A DNA stretch of 64,000 bases from Sapria himalayana (GCA_029783825.1 JAREIK010000801.1:11248391-11312390); one strand, 5' to 3'; counted from the first letter of the stretch, positions 12,801 to 24,752 are shown. Notes: generated by a model from the letters alone, not told the origin. A program made the numbers and translations.

Positions 12801-13711
12801 TCTAAATTTAAATATGTTTTATTAGTATTTGTCATTTTTTATGATTTTTGTAAAATACGACACAGGAGGTAGAGACTAGATGATAGATTTTAGATTTTAC
12901 TATTTTATGATTAGAGAGAGAAACTAGAGAGAGACCGAGAGAGAGAGAAAGTAAAAAAAAACTTAAAATAAATTATTCGGTAAAACAGTGAGGTAGATCA
13001 ATTGCACGGTGTATCACAGTCTAGTTCAAAATTTCAAACCCAAGTTGAGAGTCTGAAAAGTCGAGTCGAATAACGAAATCTTGAGTCCTAAGAGAGATAA
13101 GAGCAAAAGTTTTTAGAGAGTGAGAATGTGAGATTTGAGAATAAATATTTATGAAAAACATAAATGTTATAGAGAGGTGGAGGAGTTTTATAGATTAAAG
13201 TAAATAATTTTTTTTTGTTTTTTTTTTAATTTTTTGTATTTTAGGGAGCAGAATAATGAGGGTCATCGGATTCTTCCCCTAGCCGATGAAGGTGAAATCC
13301 AACGGCTATTTTTCAAAATTTTTTTAACCTCAGGCGTTGCCCGTTGGGGGGGGGGGGTGGTGGATTCGGGTCGGGCGAGACCGCGGGTCGGGTTGGATTG
13401 GACCCGTGCCCATGCATTTTCTCTTTCGGCGTGGTGCTGTGCTGGCGTGGTTATGGGGTGCAAGTGGGGACTCAGTCACTCGGGTGGGGACTGGGGACTT
13501 GGGTCGTGGGGTGCGGGTTTGCGGGACATGACCCATCCTGACGAGCCGTGCCACTGGCCACTGAACCGTGCTGGGTCAGGCACGACACGAGGCCTGGTTG
13601 GCCTCGGCACGATAGGTGCCGTACCCGGGCATGACACGGGAAATTCCCCTGTCGGGCCGGCCCTGGCACGGCTGATTGTGCTGGGCTGGGCCGGCCTGGT
13701 CGAAATCTCTA
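9862..13711 (-). mobile_element. hAT-2: full-length decayed hAT element with target duplication
   Basis: It starts TAGAGGTGTCAAACGGG and ends in a decayed copy of the same terminus (GAAATCTCTA). The flanking 8 bp are identical: TATTAACA at 9854-9861 and 13712-13719. The 3850-bp element lies in minus orientation: GC-rich 3' end (9862-10060), AT-rich region, transposase pseudogene, leader with two ATCCAACGGCT-like words (about 13260-13310), then a GC-rich 5' end with a G12 tract at 13346-13357. It sits wholly in intron 2 of the PHD gene. Confidence 0.92.
10730..12800 (-). pseudogene. hAT transposase pseudogene of hAT-2
   Basis: Minus-strand fragments of the same BED/hAT transposase: the dimerisation region at 10740-10980 (NMISDRRSRLRPDIIEALACL, then an Asp-rich tail), the central part at 11083-11631 (KYLKYWSTISSLYCLAACMD), remnants of the CxxH and Asp motifs at about 11900-12250, and an N-terminal piece at 12417-12689. 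Several stops and frameshifts and many substitutions relative to the copy at 58540 mark it as older than hAT-4. It cannot encode an active protein. Confidence 0.85.
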
Positions 13712-13719
13712 TATTAACA

Positions 13720-15029
13720 TTGTCATGTCACATGACCCTTATGCATGTGATGAAAGTATAAACTTATAAATTTATGATCAAGAGTCTAGAGTGAGATCGT
13801 TAGATGAATTATAAAAATTAAAGGAACCATAGAAGTAGAAGTGTTTCAGCTGGAGCTAGTAGTGCCCAAGGAAAAAAGTTAGGAATATTTTTTCGAGGAA
13901 GCATAAGAAGACTAGTAGATGTATATATAGAAGATCTAACACAAGTGGATTTAGTAGTCTATTGTATAGCCTTTGAACCTTAAAATATTATTTGTATGTT
14001 ATGTTACTATGTTAACATTTTTGTCTAGTGCATTTAATTTTCATTTAAAAAGAATAAGTCACTACTAATTTCATTTTTCTTGAAGGACTCCTATTGACCC
14101 TCTCATTTTAAATGTGCAGAGGACCATTGTAGTGGTTTGATATATTATCTAATTTTGTTCGATCTAAGTGTACCCGTGGATGCCTGGATTATCCTCCAAT
14201 AATTCTTTGGAAAAACTATAAGTGTCATATTAGTAAGGATTTATGTCTGCAAAATTGTGTTATGCTCTCCCAACAAATACAAGTATAAAATACTGTTAAT
14301 CTGATCAACAAATGTCTTCAGTGTAATCATGTCTACAACATAAGTAGTATCCTATAAATTCTCTTATATAATTATGTTTAAGTTGTATAATGAGTTTTTT
14401 CATTCTGATTATTCATTTTGTATACTTAAGAGCTAACTAATACTACAATATAAGTGAAATATCAAAGACAAGTATATTAATATAACTAAATCCTACATCT
14501 TGTTGCACATATATTAAGAACTAAATTTATTAGTTATACTCAGATCAATTAACTGTCATATATAAACTAGTAATTTTATTTTTCTATCATTTACCAATTA
14601 ATCATTCGATCTCATCTGATGTGTTTCATTCAACAGGTCCCTTACGTTCTCTTGGCCCACAATGGATATTTGTTTGTCTTTAAATTTGATTGTACTATAT
14701 CTAATGGTTGCACACTAATTATGACTATCTTTTTAAAAAAGGTACATGCGAAAAATAAACACCATCAAAGACAATGCAAAGCACCATGATTTCAATTCAA
14801 AAATCTGAAACAAGCATCATTCACTAAAACACTTACTACACTTTTGAAGTCTTAGTTATGTACTACCATTGTATAGTATTGGCATCATCGTATTAGCCAT
14901 GTGGGAATCACCATGGATCATATTTACTGAACCACTGCGAAACCACTAGTCCAAGTTGTCTTAGGCACTGGTGCATGGTGCACCTCCACCTACATTGCCA
15001 TGTGTTATCATTCAATCATTGGAATTTTT
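13720..15029. other. Intron 2, right part: no gene seen
   Basis: AT-rich intron sequence after the target duplication of hAT-2. A short stretch at about 13790-13970 translates into Ser/Arg-rich peptides, but with stops in every frame. I recognise nothing. Confidence 0.55.
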
Positions 15030-15235
15030 CTGATATGTTCAATTTAGGATATTGACACCTTTAGAGTTTTGGGAAAGAGGAGAGAGGGAGGATAGATGAC
15101 AGATAAAAAAGAAAGAAATAAGTGTTGATTTCATTAAAATTCTAAAAATCAGAAATAATAATAATATGTGCATGCTTAAGTTGGGGCAACCCACATGTTA
15201 GGCACTCATGTATCAATTAAAACTGAAATTGAATA
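15030..15235. repeat. Dispersed LTR-like repeat, copy 2
   Basis: Same orientation and same order of words as 7040-7250: TGTTCAATTTAGGA, TTTAGAGTTTTGGG, AGAGAGGGAGGA, then GGGGCAACCCACATGT. It lies just before the third exon. With copy 1 it could be a pair of LTRs about 8 kb apart in which hAT-2 later landed, but no retrotransposon protein is visible between them. Confidence 0.5.
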
Positions 15236-15303
15236 AAATAATCTCAATAAATCCAACATGGGTGTGCCTTGCAGACTAATTATTTGAATGCATGATTATA
15301 AAG

Positions 15304-15582
15304 GTTTTCTGCCTGGTGGTGAAAAAACAAGCAAGGCAAGTATGCAATGCTTTCGAAGAAGAGATTCTGAAACAATGGCACTGGCTTCTGGTTCTAACAG
15401 ACTTGCTGAAGTTCAAATAAACTTGAGCTCTCCAAAGTCATGCGGTCCACAAAGATGTGCTACAATTTCTCAGAATCCGCCTTCCAAGGGCATCTGTCAA
15501 GGAAACATAATGTCAAGTCGCTCCAACGTTGATGAACCAGAATTTGTCTCTTCTACTGTCACACGACTTCAAACATTAAGAG
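15304..15582 (+). CDS. AIPP2-like PHD-finger protein, exon c
   Basis: The open frame reads FLPGGEKTSKASMQCFRRRD to TVTRLQTLRG. It is Ser/Arg-rich low-complexity sequence between the PHD finger and the rest of the protein. The donor is GT at 15583 (AGAG|GTGATG). Its last base forms GGT with the first two bases of the next exon, giving RLQTLRGTLLKSDCFNG, a junction typical of this family. The 5' border is uncertain: the good acceptor TTGCAG at 15271-15274 leads into stops in all frames, whereas AG at 15302-15303 keeps the frame from exon b but has a poor pyrimidine tract. Confidence 0.8.
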
Positions 15583-18500
15583 GTGATGAAAATAAATATT
15601 TGCAACATTGTTTATCATTCTGTTGTTTTAGTACAACTAATTGCTCAGGCTGCTACTGATTTTAGTTAAAATTTCTGGAAATTAAATTTATTCATGGCTC
15701 TGGCATTCTCAGTAGCAAAAACTAAAAGTATCCACCATGAAGCAATTGGTAAGAGTGAATGACATTGGTTTTTGCGAATGGAATAACCGAATGACACCGA
15801 CATGGTAAGTTAAAAGCATGCAAAAATGAAATAAGAGTGATATTAGAAATGATCTTCACATTTCTGTCATCTCTAATTGGTGGGAGTGTTTATTAGACTT
15901 GAACAAATTTGAAGTTGATACGTTAACAGCAGACAGACCACTCATTATGGGAACACTAACAGATTGTCGGAATTGGGATGCCAAAGTGAGAGAAATGTGT
16001 TGAGATGTATATGAAAGGATTGTATCTTGCTGTTCTCTTGTGATGATTAATGAACCAACACTCGTCTACTATGAAAAATTTTTCTTTAAATGAACCCATA
16101 TAACAATTTATGATGGAAATATTTTTCATTCAAGCAGATCATTTTCTGTAGCAAGTATGTATCTTTTGATCTTGTTTTCTGTAATGAGAACAAGCAACTG
16201 ACTCCTGGAAATGTTAACAGGTCTTGGGTGGTTAAATCACGTAGTTTTTGGCTCATCATGAGCTTGTATTGAGGAGATCTCATTGATTATTATGTCATCT
16301 AAATTTGAAGGAGATTTGCCTCCTTGGGAAGCCTCATTTTTTTTTTAGAATTAATATGATTTATACTTATACATAGATATAGATATGACTCCATTAGAGT
16401 GACATCATACCGAGCACTAATATTGGTAACTGATGAGTAACTTTATCTACCAAGTAGTGGTCCAAACAAAATTGTAAATGATTAAGAAAAAGTAATAAAT
16501 TAATGTGTAACTTGTAGACACATACTTGTTTGTTAAAAAATGAGTTATACTCAAAAAAATAATATTTGTACTTATTAAAATTTTATTAATCTTTGATAAA
16601 AAATATTTATATATTTTTTGGGTATTGAATTATCTAATGAAGAAAAATCTCAAGGTCCAGCTGCTAATTTATCTCATTCTTGATAGTGACTGAGAACAAA
16701 AGAAGTACATTCAAAAAGTTTGGGATGCAGGTTAAATAATTTATTTTTAAGATATAAGATATGAAAGAGTATAATATGAACGCGGATAGAAGATCATATC
16801 TGATTGATAGGATAGATTGTTATTAAAATTTCATTTTCTTAAAAATATTTTATAATTTGTCTTTCAAGTGGAAGTGTCCGAGTTGTCTCGATCAGATGTT
16901 AACTTTTTTATTTAGTAATTTTATTTTATTGTGTAGTGTCGATACAAAAATTTTGGTATATAATTTATTAATTCATATAATAAGTGTTGAATGTGTCGAA
17001 TATATATTTTAATATATTATTTTTTCTTAATTTATAATATTTTATTAAATTTTATTTTTATTATTTTTTGAATTTTTCAAAATATATTATGTTTATCTCG
17101 AGTAGTAATTAATATTATGTTTATCTCGAGTAGTAATTAAATAAATATTTATCTCGAGTAGTAATTAAAATAAATATATCTCGAATAGTAATTAAATTAA
17201 AATATACTTATAATTAAAATAAATATATACCTATAATTTGTTACAAAATAAATATATTATGTTTATCTCGAGTAGTAATTAAAAAAAATCAAATACTTAA
17301 AATCATATATGGTTGTTTTTTTACCAGATTCTTATATATTTGAGTATATTAGATTAAATTAGTTTTTATTTCATTTAAATAGGTGTATATAATAAAAAGT
17401 TTTGATATATTTTCATTATTAATGTCTCATATTCTAAGAATTAATATACTTAAAACAATGGTAAAATAATTTTAACTTGAATAGTGATAAGTGACTAAGA
17501 TGAGAATGCATAAATAAATAGATTAATACACTTATACATGTAGAATGATATCATATAATAGAGATTCAAGCATACAAATTGCTTTGTTAAAATTTAAATA
17601 ATAATTTTTTTAGAGTCTATCCATCATATAAATAAAAATCAATGGAAATGAAAATAAAATAAAATTTCATGAAATATACTGCAAATTAGGTCAGGTTAAC
17701 CTTAGTTTCTGAACCCAACTCGTGAAAAAATTGGGTTATTGAAATTTTATCATGTTTTGGTTAGGTTGGGGTTGAAAATTATCATCCTGAGCAAAATTGA
17801 TAATGGGTTTGAGTTCATTAGCTCAATGTTACTAAATTTGATGTGATCTCATAAAAAATATATTTTATTGACAAGAGCACTATTTTTTATTAAAGCACTT
17901 AGTCTAGAAAAGTCAAAGTGAAATTTGTGTTGGGTTTGCACTTTTGATATGTATGAGAACATTTTTTTTTAATAGTGCTCTCATCAAATTTGGCTTATAT
18001 TTTATTTATATTAATTATTTTAAGAAAGAATGTTTTGCCTATAAAACTAAGACTTGAGGCAATGGGGCTAAAAGAAAGCATTTATATCACATCTAAAAAA
18101 CTAAAAGTAATTTTAATTTTATATTATATAAATTAAAGATTTCAAAAAGTTATTTAGAAAGTAATATTTTTTAATTTTATATTATTTAAAGATATTAATT
18201 AAGTATATATTATTATTATTTTTATTGTTACAAATGATGTAACTTCACTCAATGCTACCCAACTTGAACTTAACACAATCTTAACATATCTCAATTTGCC
18301 TTAGTTCCCATCATAGCTTGGAATGATAATTCATCTAAAGTAAACTAATAGAGAAATTAGGAATAAATATGATATTAGAATAAATAAAAAATTAAAATTG
18401 AATATTGTTATAATCTTATAGTTTTAGTATATTTGATATTAGCTATAAATATTATTAGAACAAGAAAATAAGATAAAGAATAATATATGATTTTTAGTAT

Positions 18501-19386
18501 ATGAATGTTAGCCTATATGTTGATAATCTAGAAATCTAAAATTAGAGTACGAGTAAAATAATCATTAATATATTGAAGATATAAAAGATTTTTTATTGTC
18601 TTAGATATGAATTTTATATATTATTTTTCTTTAATAAGTAAATGTGTTAATGTGCGTGAACTCTATGACTACTCCTATATTGGTATGATGGTTAGACTTT
18701 CTCTCTTTGTACTGCATAAAATTCTTGATGTTTTCTCGAAAAATAATACTAAACGATTAATTTTAATATGATTTTTTTTTTCTAATAATACATGCACAGT
18801 AAAGAAATTTTATCATGTTTGTCTATTAGTGCCATATTATAATAAATTGAAGCTACCAACAAAGAAAGTAGGGTTTCTCTTGTCTGAAACTCAAAATATA
18901 ATTCTACTTAAAATTAAAATTAAGGTTTTTTAAACTTTTACTTTTCTTATTTATGTTCCAAAAATCATAAATATCTCAAATTCACAATTATTCCTGAGAT
19001 CCTAAAATCCTAAAAAAAGGGTTCTCAAAATTAATTTTGGAAAAAATAAAAAAAAATATTCATGGATGGTTATGATAGGCATACTATCTTTCTTAGTATT
19101 ATTTGAAGCTTTTAATTTCTTTTTTGGAAATAATATCTAATATTTAATTATGATTTGATTTTTTTTTCCCAATAATATGTGCACAATAAAGAAAACCTCT
19201 TATGTATGCATGTCAATGTCATATTACAATAAAATGATCCTGTTAACTGAAAAAATAGGGTTTTTACAATTTGAAAGACTGAAACCCTAAAAATATAAAT
19301 CTACTCAAAATTAAAGTAAGAATTGCCAAAATCTTAATTTTCTTCTGTCATAAAAATCATTAACCCAAGATTATAATTTTGGTAGC
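15583..19386. other. Intron 3, left part
   Basis: AT-rich, no coding signature and no transposase seen. The only distinct structure is the imperfect tandem repeat at 17088-17285. Short open frames (for example 16086-16283, minus) look like chance. Confidence 0.6.
17088..17285. repeat. Imperfect tandem repeat with CTCGAGTAGTAATTAA core
   Basis: The core TTTATCTCGAGTAGTAATTA recurs at about 17090, 17118 and 17148, with a diverged copy (CTCGAATAGTAATTAA) at about 17180 and a further copy near 17264 after an AT-rich spacer. The spacing is irregular, about 28-34 bp. Confidence 0.8.
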
Positions 19387-20107
19387 CTATGTTGCACGGA
19401 TACGCCTAGGAACTGCCGTGTTACCGTGTCCGACCCGTGTCGTCGTGTCCACGTGTCCGACACATGGACACTGCGACACGGGTCGGACACGGGTCGGATA
19501 TGCGTCAGAGACATATCCGACGCGTTGTTCGGAAATAGTCGTCGTTAACAACAGACGCGTCGTTTACCTACAGACGCGTCGTTTATCAACTGACGCGTTT
19601 TTATGATTCTAACGCGTCGGAAATATAATATATATTAACTATTACTCCTACATCTCCAACAAATTGAGGAGCACACCGCCGACAGTGAGTTGCCGACAAG
19701 CCGATTGCGAGAAATAGTTGTCAATTGTCATTGCGTCAAACGGGGAGGGAAGGAGCACACCGCCGAGGCGCCGATAATACCTAAGGTAACCTAATTCTAT
19801 AAAGGGAAGGAGGGGTTTTGGAATCTGTATCGGGAGGGGGAAGAGTTCGAAAATCGAAACTGTAAAGGGAGGGTGGTGGTGTGGGTGTTAGAGGGTTTAA
19901 ATTTTTTTTAAATTATTTTAAAATACAGAATTTTAAATTATTTTAAAATACATAATATTTATAATTAATAATTTTTATTTTTAATTTTATTGTTTTTATC
20001 ATGACGTATCCTAGTCGTATCCGTATCCTAGTTTTTTAGAATTTGCCGTGTCCCCGTATCCTGCCGTGTCGTATCTCCGTGTCCGTATCCGTGTCCGTGC
20101 AACATAG
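19387..20107. mobile_element. TIR element with CTATGTTGCACGGA ends (non-autonomous, class unknown)
   Basis: It starts CTATGTTGCACGGATACG and ends with the inverted form TCCGTGCAACATAG, 14 bp perfect. Both ends are rich in CGTGTCCG/CGTATCC words; the left end has repeated GACGCGTCG-like units (19520-19620). The interior is G-rich and then AT-rich with no transposase. No clear target duplication could be read, so the superfamily is open. A decayed right half of a similar element is seen at 27740-27850. A hAT MITE inserted 14 bp beyond the right end. Confidence 0.7.
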
Positions 20108-20121
20108 TTGATAGCAAACAC

Positions 20122-20532
20122 TAGAGGTGTCAAACGGGCCGGCCCGGCACGACACGGCCCGTTTTTAACCAGCACGATCGTGCTTCCGTGCCGGGCCGGG
20201 CATGGCCCGCAGGCACGGCGGGTCGTGCCGTACCTCGCCTGGCCCGCTCGGGCAAACCTGTCCGAGCTGTTTGGGAAACGGGGACTGCGGGTCGGGTCGA
20301 ATTAGAACCGACCCTCGGTCTTTTTTTGCGGGAGGGGAAGCATGCGGTCGGACTCACGGGGCTCCCGGCATGGGATAAACCCGTGCCGGTTTGCCGTGCC
20401 GCGGGCCGAACCATGCCGGGCCAGGCACGGGCCCGGGCACGGATTTTTTCCGTGCCGGGCCGGCCCAGTCACGGCTGAACCGTGCCGTGCCTCGTGCAGG
20501 ACCAGGCCGGCCCGGCACGGTTGACACCTCTA
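20122..20532. mobile_element. MITE-2: 411-bp non-autonomous hAT with 8-bp target duplication
   Basis: Termini TAGAGGTGTCAAACGGGCC and GGTTGACACCTCTA, flanked by identical GCAAACAC (20114-20121 and 20533-20540). GC-rich inside with GGCACGG words and a decayed version of the family hairpin near 20285-20325. Overlapping open frames on both strands come from base composition. Confidence 0.95.
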
Positions 20533-20540
20533 GCAAACAC

Positions 20541-21415
20541 CATGGATTCTGCCTTGAAATTCACTATGGATTCACTACGCCTCACTGCTAACTTCCATGC
20601 GAACACCATGCAACCACCACTTGAATATCATGCCTTCTCAGTATGATCACCATGTCATATTGTGCCTCATTGTTTTTTTTTTTTGGTGAAATTAGAGTTC
20701 TGTAGCACATTGTGATATGTGACATGTTTTTAATTTTGGTTTAGGGTTTAATTTCTCATAGCTTTACTTTGATACAATGTAATAATTTAAGTTTGAAATG
20801 AACAATGTAAACAATACTCAATAATTATCTACTACAAATTTTGTTATTATATAATGAATTAAAATAATTGGAACAACTTACATATTAAGTGTTCCCATAA
20901 AAAACATAAACTAACTTGAATAGAACTACAACAATTACAACTTACACGGAGATGCATTAGTTATTCTAGCATTTTTATTCTCTATAAGTAATATTGAAAT
21001 AATTATTTTGGATTAACAAAAATTTTTATTTTTAAGTGACACTTTTGTCATTAAGAGTGTAGGTAATCAATTGCATTATACTATTGCTATATGTAATAAG
21101 GAATTAATGTTATATTATGATGATATTGGTATTGGAGATGATAATTTTATGTATCTAATATGAGTATTGGGCTCGGTTCATTGGCCTCTAGGGTAAAAAT
21201 TATTCTTTTATTATTTTTGAAGGAGTGAGTTTCTAATCCCTCCCTTGTTGCATTTTAAGGAGAGATAGCCAGTTTGTTAAAGAATCAAATTTGAAATATT
21301 ATGCAATATGTTAACGAATAGTTAAAAATTATATAATAAAAATTAATTATATAATAAAAATTTGTTTTTTTAATTATATAATTTGTTAAAAGGTATACTA
21401 CTACATGTAATAATA

Positions 21416-21456
<41 letters not shown>

Positions 21457-22923
21457 CATGCGTGTGTGTGTGTATATATATATATATATATTAGCAAAGG
21501 GGTATTGTTAAAGAATGAAAGTTTAGGTGATTGTTAAATTATCAAATCTTCCATGATCGTTTAACAATTTCTACTGTTGAACAATTCTTGTCATTGAAAA
21601 AAATAATTCCAAGTCTAACCTTAATGGTTTCATACCTTCTTATCAATATTAAAATTCCTAAATTATTTCTATTATCTCAAATTTTGCTTCACATTTCATA
21701 ATATTTTTATTTCTTGCATGTTTTACACAAATCATACAATATTATTGCTTATTGGTGGTGAAAAACAAGCATTGATGTTTGAATTTGAAAAATTTTATTT
21801 TTTTCGTTTGTTAATTTAGTAGCATTCTTTAACTCTTTTTTTATTGTTTGTTATATTTTAATTTTGAATTAATTATTTAGCATTATATTATTTCAATAAT
21901 TACAATATGACAAGTGTTTCTTGTTCTTCATGGATATATGATAGTTCACCATCACCATCAAGATATGAATTTTAAATATATCACTCAATGTATATCATAT
22001 ATATTTTTTTATTTATTGTGGTTAAAATATACAAATAATTGACAAATAAGTAGTAATGTAAACCTAGAGTTCCCTAGTGTTAGATGATATTTTTATTTAT
22101 GAAATATGGGTATGTATTTTTTTTATCTTACATTTGTTATATGTTATATATTCAATATAGTACATATAATATATGAGTATTCTAAGTAATTTTTTTTAAA
22201 CATTCACCATTTTCATACCATTACATAACATATAGTCTAGTTTTTCAAAAGTTAACATAATTTAGACACCGAGTCAGCTTGGCCCGGCCTTATAACACTG
22301 GGACTCCTTGTTTGATGAAATTGAGCTCGGTTAGACCACTTAAATTGTCAAACCCACCATCAAGTTAAAAAATATCAAAAAGTAATACCAAAAGAAACAA
22401 TGATAAAAAAAAGGTCATATCTAATATATGAGGCTCTCTCTTAGTTTTAGATATGAGAGAAATTAATACATTGACAATTTTATCCTTGAAAATTAGGGAT
22501 TCTGCAACTCTGTATTTGATGCGTCTCAAACTCGAGACTTGTTGTAATTGGATGAATGCAATTGCCATCACACCATAGTATGATCCCTAAAAAAAGTTGC
22601 ATTGAAACTGTATCTTCGAAAAGACTAATTGGATTGGATTACTTAGTCAGAAAATTGCTCCAATGCATTCAATCGATACTGATAGTAGTGAGGTTACAAT
22701 TTTATGCTAAATTTTGACCCCATATTAGAGAGGGCTCGTCACAAAAAAAATGTGTCTTTGCATGGAAGAAGCACTAAGGCAACATAATGCTGAACAATTA
22801 TCAATTGGCATTATTGCAGCAGAGAAGCAGTAAAAGCACATGTTGATTGCATGATCAGTCCATTGTTATCGTGATTAACTGTTGCACTCAGAAATTATTC
22901 AAAATGTTCATTTTATTTTTCAG
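20541..22923. other. Intron 3, right part
   Basis: AT-rich, no gene seen. It holds a microsatellite at 21418-21490 and a short GC-richer patch at 22268-22340 (CTTGGCCCGGCC) that may be a fragment of a hAT end. The last bases before 22924 are a normal polypyrimidine tract and CAG acceptor. Confidence 0.6.
21418..21490. repeat. (TA)n(TG)n(TA)n compound microsatellite
   Basis: An alternating TA tract, a TG tract interrupted by CATGCG, then TG and TA again. The whole is alternating purine-pyrimidine. Confidence 0.95.
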
Positions 22924-23695
22924 GTACTTTATTGAAGTCTGATTGTTTCAACGGTGTCATTACTAAACCAAGAACACGGCTAAGCAATGATATTCCACGA
23001 AGTAAAAATGGTTCTAGTGAAAGCTCATTAATTGATGCAATTGGGTCGTCCAAAATCGTAAACAGGTCTATGTCATTTAAATCAGTGAACTCAGCCGATT
23101 CCAATTCAGTTGAATCAAAAGAGAACATTCTTTCATCCAAACTTCATCATGAGAAAAACAAAGAATTGAAACAAGCTTGTCTAAGGAATCCATGTGCAAG
23201 AAAACAATCGGCTAAACTTGATGATATTCCTTGTTCCTCCGTGTCAGCAAGTTCCAATGCTACATTTAAGGTAGACAAGAAGCTCGTCCAGTTCGAAGAT
23301 GATGCCACCCAATCATTTTCAAGCAAAGTCGGTAATGATAATTTTCCGGACGCCGTATCTCATTCACTGGAATCTTCAAACCAGTGTGAACGAACTACAG
23401 TCAGTTGTGTTGGAAATTTGAAGTCTGCTGCAAATTCTCAGTCCCAAAACATCAGTAATGATGCATGGGCTGCAAGGGTTGTTAAAGAAGAACTGAACAA
23501 AAATGATAAGTTGAAAGCTGCCATTGAAGCAGCTATGCTTAAGAAGCCCGGAGCATATGGAAAGAAGAAAGAATTTAATGAAATTTCTAAGGAAGCAATG
23601 CATGAAGGGAAGATCCAACCTGAATGTGGCAGAGACAGAACTTTTTATTCTGCTGGCAAAATCTCTGCCTTCCCAGAGTATGACTATATCTGGCA
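22924..23695 (+). CDS. AIPP2-like PHD-finger protein, exon d (long central exon)
   Basis: Acceptor CAG at 22921-22923; donor GTAAGT at 23696, a consensus site. 772 bp, in phase with both neighbours. It encodes GTLLKSDCFNGVITKPRTRL, then VNRSMSFKSVNS, SKENILSSKL, a Ser-rich stretch, DAWAARVVKEELNKNDKLKA followed by AIEAAMLKKPGAYG, and ends ISAFPEYDYIWQ. Family members share the GTLLKSNSFN-like, SMSFKS and AIEAA.LKKPG motifs. The last 12 residues open the SPOC-like domain that continues in the next exons. The frame is clean for the whole exon, which argues that the gene is under selection despite its transposon load. Much of the exon is probably disordered. Confidence 0.93.
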
Positions 23696-24417
23696 GTAAG
23701 TTTTCTCTGGTCTTATGTGAAATGGAGAAACTGCAATTTTTTTGGTCTGGTACTTTTATTACATACTTAGATCCTGTGATGGTCTTCCATTGATATTGAT
23801 TTGCAACACTTTGATTAAATCAAAATTAAAAGAGATCAAACCTTGCTCTGATGACAAATGTCTTTGCTTAAAATCAAAAGGGGTGGTGGGTCATAGGTTC
23901 AATACTTCAATACAGTCATTTCTACCTATCTGATTTATCATTTCGGGGGGGTAAGGTTTTGGTGAAATATATACCTTTGTAAGGCTCTACATTTTTTGAG
24001 AGTTTTGTATACTATGAATTCATGTATATGTATATTCATACATAGAGTTTATACCTTTAATTTCTTATCAGAAAAAAAAAATACATGGATGTTATACCTA
24101 GTGCTCATGGCTCATGTTTTGTTTGCGGTCTGATAGAGAGTAATATCTTGATTTTTATACTTTTGAAAATCAAAGAAGCCGTGTTTGATGAGTCTTGAAC
24201 TTAAGGCATGACCTTGAATACATGTATGTAATAGATGCCTTCTTAGCTGATCATTGATTGCAGTATTATTTTCACTTAAATAATTTTAATTTCAGAGTTT
24301 AAATGAGATCCATTGTATTAGTGTTGGTGTGATCATACACAAACACACACATATTTCTTTATTATGTACTTCAAGAATATTTCTGTGTAAGCTTTTGTTG
24401 TAATTGGGTAAATTTAG
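23696..24417. other. Intron 4 of the PHD gene (722 bp)
   Basis: GTAAGT donor and TTTAG acceptor. AT-rich; no element recognised. It is one of only three short introns in the visible gene. Confidence 0.8.
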
Positions 24418-24645
24418 GGGCAACTTTGAAGTACGAAGAGGTAACCTTCTAAACCTGTATTGTGGAATGCAAGCACATATGTCATCATGTGCATCACCAA
24501 GGGTTCTTGAAGCTGTGAAAAAGTTTTCCCATAGAATTATGCTGGATGAAGTTCCTCGGTTATTCACATGGCCGAAACAGTTTTGTGACATTGGTGCCAA
24601 AGAAGATAATATTGCTCTGTTCTTCTTTGCAAAAAATCTTGAAAG
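24418..24645 (+). CDS. AIPP2-like PHD-finger protein, exon e (SPOC-like domain)
   Basis: 228 bp. It continues IWQ with GNFEVRRGNLLNLYCGMQAH, then MSSCASPRVLEAVKKF, DEVPRLFTWPKQF and EDNIALFFFAKNLE. These are the conserved blocks of the AIPP2-type SPOC-like domain, a beta-rich fold thought to serve protein-protein contacts in the repressor complex. Donor GT at 24646. The 107-bp intron that follows carries a GT microsatellite near 24663-24680. Confidence 0.94.
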
Positions 24646-24752
24646 GTAATTGTCATGGTGTTGGTGTGTGTGTGTGTGTTTGCTGCTATTTCACAACTAG
24701 GGTTTTGGGCATTTATTTTGAGTATTAATATTGTGTGTTTTTCCTGATCCAG

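Noticed and set aside
13234..13761. A 175-codon open frame and several overlapping ones on both strands
   Set aside because: They lie over the GC-rich 5' end and target duplication of hAT-2. GC-rich terminal blocks give long open frames in all frames without protein character; the same applies at 2812-3214, 20108-20591, 44631-45116, 46578-46986, 57682-58103 and 61098-61427.
17088..17285. Possible CRISPR-like array of repeats
   Set aside because: Spacing is irregular, spacers are AT-rich and partly repeated, and the genome is a plant; it is a decayed tandem repeat.
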